A stretch of 36,882 nucleotides of DNA from Candidatus Zhuqueibacterota bacterium (GTDB lineage Bacteria > Zhuqueibacterota > Zhuqueibacteria > Residuimicrobiales > Oceaniaggregativiventaceae), in the NCBI GenBank assembly GCA_014728115.1, contig WJME01000326.1, positions 1 through 36,882 on the forward strand, written 5' to 3'. Both the position numbers and the translations under genes were made by a program. Position 1 is the first letter of the stretch; each line of letters opens with the position of its first letter. Shown one piece after another: positions 25,480 through 32,589 of this stretch. Below the pieces are notes generated by a model. That model was not told the DNA's origin. It ran no database searches and was given only the letters and a program-made list of their open reading frames with translations.

Positions 25480-27045
25480 CTATCTCATGAGCAACATTTT
25501 ATTGTAAAGTTTTTGATCTCCCAGACTAAAGTCACACAGATAAACGCCTGAAGCAACTCTTCTCCCGGCATCATCTCTACCCGGCCAGATAGTCTCATAT
25601 TTACCGGCAGGCAGGAATTCATCGATGGGTGTACATACGAGTCGACCAGCCAGATCGTAAATATCCAGACGAACCTCATTCGCTTTGGTTACGCTATAAC
25701 TGATAGTGGTTTGCGGATTGAACGGATTCGGGTAATTTCCGATCAAATCAAATTCTCGATCTTTATCCGGCTTGCCGGCATCGGTCTTGCTGGTCTGTTC
25801 GTATTTTACCAATACCATAATCCCCGGATATTCCACCTCCATACCATGCACCATTTTGCCGTTGATTTTGGGTGTCTTGCCGGTTTTGATGAGGTTTTCC
25901 CCGGCTTTGAGCACCGACACATCCTCCAGGGTGATACGATGTGCATAATAGGCATAGTTGGGACCCTCCTTGTCGAATACGCGGCTGTCGTTGACATAGA
26001 CACCGTTCATATATCCCGGACTCCAGCTTGCCCAGACCAGTTGATAGGCAGTGGCGAAATTCAAATCTCCTTGAATGTTGATTTTCTGTGTAAATTCATT
26101 CTTTCGTGTCACCCATAATTGTGGGATATCATAGGGTTTACATAATTCGACCGAAAGCCCGGGACGATCGAGCGCCAGTTCCGTGATCGCTTTTGTAAAA
26201 TAGATCAGACCGGTCTTATCGATGATTCGGGCTGCCAGTTGCATGGGCTCTTGCTGATCAGGTACCCATTCGGTATTCCACCGGATCTGCCAGGGAGAGG
26301 ACAGGGCAGAGCCAAGGTGATGCATAATCTCGCCATGGAAAAAGTGGTAATGCCATTGGCGATAAACCCCATCCCCCTCGAAATTGACATCCTCGTATTT
26401 GCCGATAAAATCGACCCGGCTGATCTCGCTATTGGGGCTCGATGCCTCGACGCCGAATTCGACGGTTCGGCCGATGCGGTCACCTGACTGAATGCCCGTC
26501 AAGGTGCCGGTGGGATGGGATTTGTTTTGATCATAGTAGATCAAGAGATGCATCCCATAGATCAGATTCTGTGGCCAGTTCCAGGTGTGTTCAGTACTCA
26601 CACGCATTTTAAAGCGATTCGTTTTGCCCGGCTGAATATCTTGCAAAGGGATGGAGACATAGGGATAGATGTGATGTTGATACTGCCACTGCGGAGCAGG
26701 AATGGTCCGGGCTTCAGGGATGGCGATCCAATCACGGTCGTTCCATTGTATCGCTAGTCCACGGGTACCATCATGGCAGAGGATCTTTTCTACATTGATT
26801 TCGGCCCGGATGGCATGCTCCAGATCGACATCAAAGGGAAAGTCGATATTTACCGTCTCCCAATGATCATCGACGATCGAGGTATTCCAATTTGTGGTGC
26901 CTTCTCGTCCTCCTACACGCAGAGACTGACCGGCATCGCCATCTTTTTTGAACCAGCGGTATTCCCGAAAGACATCACCAGGTTGAGGCTGTGACCATAG
27001 GGAGGATATAGTAAAGAGCACAAACAGACAGAACCACTTTTTCAT
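25480..27045 (-). CDS. Secreted protein of unknown function with T9SS C-terminal domain
   Basis: The start is ATG 27045, with GGGAG six bases upstream and a signal peptide (about 1-18, ending 'SSLWSQ'). The 521-residue protein has two beta-rich regions. The first (about 20-170, 'NVEKILCHDGTRGLAIQWNDRDWIAIPEA', 'HIYPYVSIPLQDIQPGKTNRFKMRVS') resembles a jelly-roll, and the second (about 300-420, 'TAYQLVWASWSPGYMNGVYVNDSRVF') resembles a galactose-binding-like fold. Residues about 432-521 are a sorting domain starting 'FDLIGNYPNPFNPQTTISY'. No catalytic residues are recognised. It is odd to find a secreted cargo protein inside an operon of cytoplasmic enzymes, between the PfkB kinase and an isomerase. 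It may bind or act on the sugar the operon consumes, for example as a surface lectin. I do not recognise the family. Confidence 0.85.
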   Translation of the reverse strand: MKKWFCLFVLFTISSLWSQPQPGDVFREYRWFKKDGDAGQSLRVGGREGTTNWNTSIVDDHWETVNIDFPFDVDLEHAIRAEINVEKILCHDGTRGLAIQWNDRDWIAIPEARTIPAPQWQYQHHIYPYVSIPLQDIQPGKTNRFKMRVSTEHTWNWPQNLIYGMHLLIYYDQNKSHPTGTLTGIQSGDRIGRTVEFGVEASSPNSEISRVDFIGKYEDVNFEGDGVYRQWHYHFFHGEIMHHLGSALSSPWQIRWNTEWVPDQQEPMQLAARIIDKTGLIYFTKAITELALDRPGLSVELCKPYDIPQLWVTRKNEFTQKINIQGDLNFATAYQLVWASWSPGYMNGVYVNDSRVFDKEGPNYAYYAHRITLEDVSVLKAGENLIKTGKTPKINGKMVHGMEVEYPGIMVLVKYEQTSKTDAGKPDKDREFDLIGNYPNPFNPQTTISYSVTKANEVRLDIYDLAGRLVCTPIDEFLPAGKYETIWPGRDDAGRRVASGVYLCDFSLGDQKLYNKMLLMR

Positions 27046-27080
27046 AACCACTCCCGGATTTAATTTTTCGTTCTTAGTAT

Positions 27081-28019
27081 TTAAGGAATAAAAGCCTCCA
27101 AAGAGGGCACTGTACAGCGTACGGCATGTGTGGCTAGAAACTGTGCCCGGTCCGGCTCTGAAATCGGCACCGTAGCCCCTTGCTGAGTGGCGATGATAGC
27201 TCCCAGGAGATTGCCGAATTCACAGGCCTCCTGGACGGGCTTGCCGTGCAAAACAGAGTGAATGAATCCGGCTGAAAAGGCATCACCACTGCCCAGCGAA
27301 TCGACGAGGTTTACCTGATATCCGGGTACATAGACCGGACGGTCATCCCAGGCCTGTACATAGGCGCCCAATTCAGCCAGGGTAACCAGGCAATAGTCGA
27401 GATGATACGAGTTGACAATCTCTTTACAAAACGCGGGCAAACCGGACCAAGCCAATCCCAACAGACTGGCAAGTTGCACTGCTTCATCTCTATTCAATTT
27501 GAGGATATCGGCCTTTTCGAGAGAATAAGCAATCGTATCTGGTGAATAACATGCCTTGCGCAGGTTGATATCGAGAAACAACAGTGTATGGGGCAGCTGG
27601 CTGACGAGTTGCATCAGGGTTTCCCGGGCCTTGAAGGAGCGTTGTGCCAGAGTTCCGAAACATAAACAGTCTGCATCGACAATGGCATCCGCCAGCGAGG
27701 GAACGAGTTCGATATGATCATAAGCCACGCCGGGATTGATCACATAATCGGGATTTTTATTGGCATCGAAACTGACATTGACAGTACCGGTAGGATGATG
27801 ATCGTCCCACTGTACAAAAGTGTCAGCCAGCCCCAGACCTAGAATGGTCTGATGAGCTTTTATACCCAGCTCATCTCTGCCCAGTCTGCTGATCATATAC
27901 CCGGTATTGCCCAATGAGTGAATGCGATAAGCGAAATTGAGCGGGGCACCACCCAATACCACAGCATTGGGCAGAATATCCCACAGGACTTTGCCAAATG
28001 AAAATACGGTTTTGCTCAT
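27081..28019 (-). CDS. PfkB-family sugar kinase, fructokinase-like
   Basis: The 312-residue protein starts 'FSFGKVLWDILPNAVVLGGAPLNFAYRIHSLG', the substrate-binding glycine motif of fructokinase-like PfkB members, and has 'PTGTVNVSFDANKNPDYVINP' in the lid. The second PfkB signature appears as 'DSLGSGDAFSAGF', with the catalytic Asp preserved (Ser replaces the usual Thr). Such enzymes phosphorylate a sugar with ATP, commonly fructose or 2-keto-3-deoxygluconate. Its start overlaps the stop of the transaldolase-like gene by ATGA, so the two are translationally coupled. In the operon it would phosphorylate the product of the two isomerases before aldol cleavage. The fructokinase leaning comes from the 'GK.LWD' and 'GGAP.NFA' pattern; the substrate is not proven. 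Confidence 0.9.
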   Translation of the reverse strand: MSKTVFSFGKVLWDILPNAVVLGGAPLNFAYRIHSLGNTGYMISRLGRDELGIKAHQTILGLGLADTFVQWDDHHPTGTVNVSFDANKNPDYVINPGVAYDHIELVPSLADAIVDADCLCFGTLAQRSFKARETLMQLVSQLPHTLLFLDINLRKACYSPDTIAYSLEKADILKLNRDEAVQLASLLGLAWSGLPAFCKEIVNSYHLDYCLVTLAELGAYVQAWDDRPVYVPGYQVNLVDSLGSGDAFSAGFIHSVLHGKPVQEACEFGNLLGAIIATQQGATVPISEPDRAQFLATHAVRCTVPSLEAFIP

Positions 28020-28666
28020 AATTTACCCTGAAAAGCAGCCCAATCTGTTTTGAATTGTGCCAGCCCGGCATCGGTAAGGTTGTGTTTATACATTTGAAAA
28101 AAGAGATCAGGAGGCACCGTGGCGATATCGATGCCTGCGCGCAGACAATGCAGCACATGATTCTGGGTTTTCAGACTGCCGGCAATAATTTCTGACGCAA
28201 AGCCAAAATTATCCCGTGTCAGCGCCGCGTCTGCGACAAGTATCTCGCTTTCGTTGGCGATGGCATCCAGACGGCTGAGAACGATGCTGACAAACGAGGC
28301 ACCTGCTTTCATGGCCAGAAACGCCTGCGTAGCAGAAAAAATCATGGTGACGTTGCATTTGATGCCATCTTTTTCGAGCGCCGGAACAGCCTTGAGTCCC
28401 TCGACGGTGAGCGGAAGCTTGATCGCTATATTGGCTGCGATATCGGCGAGGTTCCGGGCTTCGGAGATCATTCCCGGTGCATCCTCAGCCATCACTTCGG
28501 CACTGATAGGGCCGGGACAGATCCTGCAAATTGTCTCCAGGATCGAATTGACAGGCTTTCCGACTTTGGCCAGATGACTGGGATTGGTGGTGACGCCGTC
28601 GAGCAAGCCGGTATCCTGAGCGCGCTGAATGGCCTCCACATCTCCGGTATCCAAAAACAGTTTCAT
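28016..28666 (-). CDS. Fructose-6-phosphate aldolase/transaldolase (TalC/FSA)-like protein with altered active site
   Basis: The 216-residue protein matches the short decameric FSA/TalC type: 'MKLFLDTGDVEAIQRA', 'LLDGVTTNPSHLAKVGKP', 'NIAIKLPLTVEGLKAVPAL' with Lys83 as the expected Schiff-base lysine, and a helical C-terminus. These enzymes make or break a C3-C4 bond using dihydroxyacetone-type donors. At the usual 'VAPYVNR' (FSA) or 'VSPFVGR' (TalC) motif this protein has 'VSIVLSR', so the Tyr/Phe that orients the catalytic water is Val and the preceding Pro is Ile. I compared this from memory of the E. coli FSA sequence. AGGAG precedes the ATG. It overlaps the upstream HAD gene and the downstream PfkB gene by ATGA junctions, a fully coupled trio. 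Specificity is probably non-standard. Confidence 0.88.
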   Translation of the reverse strand: MKLFLDTGDVEAIQRAQDTGLLDGVTTNPSHLAKVGKPVNSILETICRICPGPISAEVMAEDAPGMISEARNLADIAANIAIKLPLTVEGLKAVPALEKDGIKCNVTMIFSATQAFLAMKAGASFVSIVLSRLDAIANESEILVADAALTRDNFGFASEIIAGSLKTQNHVLHCLRAGIDIATVPPDLFFQMYKHNLTDAGLAQFKTDWAAFQGKL

Positions 28667-29388
28667 AACGTCTCCTTGTTCACGAGCGAAATACAGGTTT
28701 GTATATCAACATTGATAGTCGGTTCGTCTCCCAGTTCCGGCACCAACAGGTCGGCTCCGGACAAATCCTCTTTTTCCGTATAGCCATTGGTGGTGACGAG
28801 GCAGGCCATTCCGGCTGCTTTGGCAGCCAGCAGGCCATTGCGACTGTCTTCGATAACCAGGCATTCTTCCGGCTGCAGTTCCAACGTTTTGAGTGCCAAC
28901 AGATAGATCTCTGGATCGGGTTTCTTTTTCTTTACCACATCACCGGCAAGGATCGCCTTGAAATGTTGCCGCCGTCGCGCTCCTAAAAGTTTTTCCACGA
29001 TCAGATTCACGGCGCGTTCATTCGAGGTCGAACAGACCGCGAGCGTCAGTCCCTGATCGATAGCCTCATCGACCAGCCGTGCGACCCCGGGCCGCAGGGT
29101 CAATTCGCCGGATTCGATGATGTGCATAAAGAGATCGGTTTTCAGTTTATGCAATTCCTTTATGAATGCATCTCTGTCCGGTACATCTGCGGGCCAACCG
29201 GTTTCATCGAAATAGTGTTTCATGCGTTCCTTGCCGCCGGCAATTTGCAGCAACTCGTGGTATTTTTGCACGCTCCAGCTGGCATCGAGCCCTTTGGCAG
29301 CAAAAGCACGATTAAATGCCACCCGATGGCCATCCCGTTCAGTGTCGACGAGCACGCCATCACAATCGAAAATCAAAGCGTTTAGCAA
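28663..29388 (-). CDS. HAD-superfamily phosphatase, CbbY-like
   Basis: Translation starts at TTG 29388, supported by GGAGGG just upstream. The 241-residue protein shows HAD motif I 'LIFDCDGVLVDTE' (nucleophile Asp8, acid/base Asp10), the CbbY-type string 'ERDGHRVAFNRAFAAKGL', then 'LLQIAGGKERMKHYF', 'LRPGVARLVDEAIDQGLTLAVCSTSNE' (motif II), 'KKKKPDPEIYLLAL' (motif III Lys) and 'CLVIEDSRNGLLAAKAAGM' (motif IV). It closely resembles my memory of chloroplast and proteobacterial CbbY, which dephosphorylates xylulose-1,5-bisphosphate, an inhibitory sugar bisphosphate. No RuBisCO is present here, so a related role, cleaning up a misfired bisphosphate product or acting on a pathway ester, is more likely. 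It overlaps the transaldolase-like start by ATGA, and follows E2 by 23 bp. Confidence 0.88.
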   Translation of the reverse strand: MLNALIFDCDGVLVDTERDGHRVAFNRAFAAKGLDASWSVQKYHELLQIAGGKERMKHYFDETGWPADVPDRDAFIKELHKLKTDLFMHIIESGELTLRPGVARLVDEAIDQGLTLAVCSTSNERAVNLIVEKLLGARRRQHFKAILAGDVVKKKKPDPEIYLLALKTLELQPEECLVIEDSRNGLLAAKAAGMACLVTTNGYTEKEDLSGADLLVPELGDEPTINVDIQTCISLVNKETL

Positions 29389-29411
29389 ATACCCTCCCTT
29401 ACCTTCAGAAT

Positions 29412-30611
29412 TTAAAAATCTTCAAGAAATTGCTTAACACTGGCCAAAAAACGCGCAGCATAGGTGCCATCGACGGCGCGGTGATCGCAGGCCAGAGTCA
29501 GGCTCATGAACTCGCGCACCGTAAAGGAGCGATCATCCTGCGGCACCAGGCGTTTTTCTACGGCCCCGGCGCCTAAAATGGCACATTCCGGGGGATTAAT
29601 GACAGGTATAAAACTGGCCACCTGAAGCATGCCCAGGTTGCTCAGGGTAAAGGTGGCCGCGGCAGAGGATTTGATCAATCCCAACTTTGCATTGTTTGCA
29701 AGGTCTTTGACAAGAGCGCTGACAGATTCGAGATTTTTTTCAGAGACATTTTCGATCACCGGTACCAGCAAACCATCATCGAGTCCTACTGCGATACCGA
29801 TATTGATCTCATCGAACAGACGGACACCCTCTGCATTCACATGGGCATTCAGGCGCGGATAGAGCCTGAGCCCATGACCGCATGCCTTGATCAACATATC
29901 GGTAAGGGTGATTTTTGCACCGGATTTCTCGTTAAACGTCTTGCGCCATGCCTGAGCAGCGGTCATGTCCACATCCATAAACAGGTAAAAATGCGGAATG
30001 GTCTGTTTGCTTTTCTGCATCTGCTGAGCGATGCGGCTGCGCATCTTGCTGAATCCCAAATCCTTTTTGCCGGGCTCCGATTGTAGCGTACGAGCCTGGA
30101 CAGAGGTTCCGGCAGTTTGCGTTAGCGTCCGAGCTTGAACAGCGGCCAAAACATCCCGTTTGAGGATGCGCTGGCAGGGACCACTGCCGGTGATTGAGGA
30201 GACCTCAATGCCATGTTCTCTGGCAATTCTCCGGGCAGAGGGAGTAGAGAATATTTTTTCCCGGTGAACGACATGTTGAGCATCAGACGGTTCGGTTGTT
30301 TTCGCTTTTTCCGGATCTTTGCCATTGGTTTTATCGTCGAGCAGTGGATCGATTTCCGATGTGATCGTTTCATCCGGTTCGCCCGTAAAAGCGATCGGTT
30401 CAAGAACACGTCCTTCCTGTCCCGGTTCCAGCAAAAGCTCAAGCACCGTACCATCCTCAAACGCTTCGACCTCAAAGGTCGCTTTGTCGGATTCTACCAG
30501 GGCGACGATATCGCCGTTTTTCACCCGGTCTCCGATCTGAACCCGCCATTCGACCAGTACGGCGGTCTCGATATCTTGTCCCACTTGTGGCATTACGATC
30601 GCATTGGCCAT
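29412..30611 (-). CDS. 2-oxoacid dehydrogenase E2 (dihydrolipoyl acyltransferase)
   Basis: I start at ATG 30611, which overlaps the aldolase stop (TGATG); GGAGAAG lies upstream. The 399-residue product has one lipoyl domain (about 1-78, lipoylation site Lys43 in 'ESDKAT'), a hinge, a peripheral subunit-binding domain (about 118-155, 'STPSARRIAREHGIEVSSITGSG'), and a catalytic core (about 180-399) ending with 'ACDHRAVDGTYAARFLASVKQFLEDF', where His377, Asp381 and Gly382 match the acyltransferase signature. A linker holds an imperfect duplication ('VQARTLTQ' and 'VQARTLQS'). It transfers acyl groups from E1 to CoA through lipoamide. E1 alpha and E1 beta are upstream, separated by a class II aldolase gene. 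No E3 is in the operon, so it must share a housekeeping dihydrolipoamide dehydrogenase. Pyruvate or acetoin are the likely substrates. Confidence 0.92.
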   Translation of the reverse strand: MANAIVMPQVGQDIETAVLVEWRVQIGDRVKNGDIVALVESDKATFEVEAFEDGTVLELLLEPGQEGRVLEPIAFTGEPDETITSEIDPLLDDKTNGKDPEKAKTTEPSDAQHVVHREKIFSTPSARRIAREHGIEVSSITGSGPCQRILKRDVLAAVQARTLTQTAGTSVQARTLQSEPGKKDLGFSKMRSRIAQQMQKSKQTIPHFYLFMDVDMTAAQAWRKTFNEKSGAKITLTDMLIKACGHGLRLYPRLNAHVNAEGVRLFDEINIGIAVGLDDGLLVPVIENVSEKNLESVSALVKDLANNAKLGLIKSSAAATFTLSNLGMLQVASFIPVINPPECAILGAGAVEKRLVPQDDRSFTVREFMSLTLACDHRAVDGTYAARFLASVKQFLEDF

Positions 30612-31480
30612 CACATCTTCTCCTGCCCGGCTTTTCCGGCGCTGCCAAAAAGAATGATTTTTTCAGCAATGTTCTGTTTGAGGGCATCATATTGTGAAGC
30701 CAGAGGTTTAAGCGGATTATATTCAGTCGAATGGTCTCTGACATACTCGACAAAGGAATCGATAAACACATGCTTTAGCTGGGTAGAAATATTGATTTTG
30801 GCACACCCCAGTGCGATGCATTTCTTAAACACCTCATCAGAGAGACCGGTACCTCCGTGCAATGCAAGGGGAATCCGGGTGCGCTTGGTGATGGACTCGA
30901 TCAGATCATAGGCAATCACGGGTTCGCCTTTATAAATACCATGCGCAGTACCGATAGCCGGGGCAAAGCAGTCAATGTCCACGGCCTGGCAAAACTGTTC
31001 GGACAAATCGGGATCAGCCAGATGGGCGTCGCGTTCCTGAACAAAAATATCATCCTCGACACCGACGATGGCGCCCAATTCAGCCTCAACAGAAATATTA
31101 TGGGGTTTGGCCATGCCGACGACCCGGGTGGTCCACTCGAGGTTGGTCTCAAAAGACTGTGCCGACGCATCGATCATCACTGAACTCCAGCCATGATCGA
31201 TACATTGCGCGACATAATCGACGTCGGTACAGTGATCCAGATGCAGAGCCACAGGCACAGCGCAGGAATCGCATAATTCTCTGGCCCAGGAGGCCATGGC
31301 TTTTTGACCCCAAAGCTTGACGGTTTTGACAGATGTCTGCACGATCACAGGGGCATTCAACTCTTTTGCACAGTCGATAACCGCCCGCATGGAATTGTAA
31401 TCGAGGATATTAAAAGCGCCCACTGCATATCCGCCATCGACAGCATCGATGAGCATCTTTTTCATATTGACGAGAGGCAT
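30611..31480 (-). CDS. Class II (zinc) fructose-bisphosphate/tagatose-bisphosphate-type aldolase
   Basis: From ATG 31480 (weak GATGG upstream; a TTG four codons earlier is the alternative), the 289-residue product carries class II aldolase motifs: 'MPLVNMKKMLIDAVDGGYAVGAFNILD' at the front, 'VPVALHLDHCTD' (zinc His80/His83, catalytic Asp82), 'SVEAELGAIVGVEDD' (Glu), 'AIGTAHGIYKG' and 'PLALHGGTGLSDEVFKKCIALGCAKINISTQL'. Such enzymes cleave a ketose-1,6-bisphosphate or ketose-1-phosphate to dihydroxyacetone phosphate plus an aldehyde. Length fits the GatY/KbaY/FbaA subgroup, shorter than eukaryotic class II enzymes. It lies between E1 beta and E2, ending with a TGATG overlap with E2. Placing a sugar aldolase inside a dehydrogenase operon suggests the two act on one carbon flow. 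Confidence 0.92.
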   Translation of the reverse strand: MPLVNMKKMLIDAVDGGYAVGAFNILDYNSMRAVIDCAKELNAPVIVQTSVKTVKLWGQKAMASWARELCDSCAVPVALHLDHCTDVDYVAQCIDHGWSSVMIDASAQSFETNLEWTTRVVGMAKPHNISVEAELGAIVGVEDDIFVQERDAHLADPDLSEQFCQAVDIDCFAPAIGTAHGIYKGEPVIAYDLIESITKRTRIPLALHGGTGLSDEVFKKCIALGCAKINISTQLKHVFIDSFVEYVRDHSTEYNPLKPLASQYDALKQNIAEKIILFGSAGKAGQEKM

Positions 31481-31513
31481 AATCCATCTCAAGTTAGTAG
31501 GTAAACAGTTCGA

Positions 31514-32542
31514 TCATTCGACATAACATACACGTTTGACGGCATCGATAATCTCCTGAATCTGAGGCACGCTCGCCTTTTCCAGGTTTAGATTGAATGG
31601 GATGGGTGTATTCAATCCGGCCACGATTTCGATAGGCGCATCTAGATAATCGAATGCGTTTGCCTGGATGAGCGAGGCAATATCAGAGGCAATGCCACCT
31701 CGTCGCACAGCCTCCTGGACGATCACCACATGCTCGGTCTTGCGTACCGAATCAAGGATGGTATCCAGATCGAGCGGTACCAGGGTTCTGGGGTCGATGA
31801 TCTCGACCGATATACCTTCCTGCGCTAAACGTTCGGCTGCTTCCAGACTGCGAGGGATCATATTGGACCAGGCAATGAGCGTGGCGTCTTTTCCTTGTTT
31901 TTTGATATCCGCCTGTCCTAATTCGATCACATACTCTTTTTCGGGAACAGACCCTTTGGACAGATAAAGAAGCTTGTGCTCCAGAAAGATCACCGGATCG
32001 TCGCAGCGGATGGCCGCTTTGAGCAGTCCTTTGGCATCATAGGGTGTTGAGGGCATGACGAGCTTGAGACCCGGGATATGATAAAACATCGATTCGAGGC
32101 TCTCCGAGTGCTGGGCAGCAAGACCGTTGCCGACACCTCCCTGGGAGCGCAGGACGAACGGAACTTTTGCCTTGCCGCCGGACATGAAATGGTACTTGGC
32201 AGCCTGATTGACGATCTGATCCATGATGAGCATGGTAAAATCGACAAACAGGATCTCCACCACCGGCCGCATCCCGACGATGGCAGCACCGACACCGGCA
32301 CCGGTAAAACTGGCTTCCGAGATGGGTGTATCGATTACGCGTCTGGGGCCAAATTCCTTGAGCAGATCCACGGTGACTTTGTATGATCCACCGCGCTCGG
32401 CAATTCCCTCTCCCATGAGAAAGACCAGGGGATCTCTGCGCATCTCTTCCCGTAACGCCTCATTCAAGGCCTCTCGGTAGAGCAACTCCCGGATTTTCAC
32501 CGACGGACTCGTCTTTATCGAATGTTCAGTCGTGATTGTCAA
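31514..32542 (-). CDS. 2-oxoacid dehydrogenase E1 beta subunit
   Basis: Translation starts at TTG 32542; AGGAG lies six bases upstream and the next Met is 33 residues in, past conserved sequence. The 342-residue product is the E1 beta half of the thiamine-diphosphate dehydrogenase: 'IRELLYREALNEALREEMRRDPLVFLMGEGIAERGGSYKVTVDLLKEFGPRRVIDTPISEASFTGAGVGAAIVGMRPVVEI', 'HSESLESMFYHIPGLKLVMPSTPYDAKGLLKAAI', and the transketolase-C-like tail 'GISVEIIDPRTLVPLDLDTI'. It forms a heterotetramer with E1 alpha and shares the ThDP site. E1 alpha ends 47 bp upstream; the aldolase starts 33 bp downstream. The relation to acetoin, pyruvate or branched-chain types cannot be fixed by eye. Confidence 0.93.
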   Translation of the reverse strand: MTITTEHSIKTSPSVKIRELLYREALNEALREEMRRDPLVFLMGEGIAERGGSYKVTVDLLKEFGPRRVIDTPISEASFTGAGVGAAIVGMRPVVEILFVDFTMLIMDQIVNQAAKYHFMSGGKAKVPFVLRSQGGVGNGLAAQHSESLESMFYHIPGLKLVMPSTPYDAKGLLKAAIRCDDPVIFLEHKLLYLSKGSVPEKEYVIELGQADIKKQGKDATLIAWSNMIPRSLEAAERLAQEGISVEIIDPRTLVPLDLDTILDSVRKTEHVVIVQEAVRRGGIASDIASLIQANAFDYLDAPIEIVAGLNTPIPFNLNLEKASVPQIQEIIDAVKRVCYVE

Positions 32543-32589
32543 AAGGGACTCCTCAAGTGTATCTGTAATGATCGAACCTGCAGACCATG

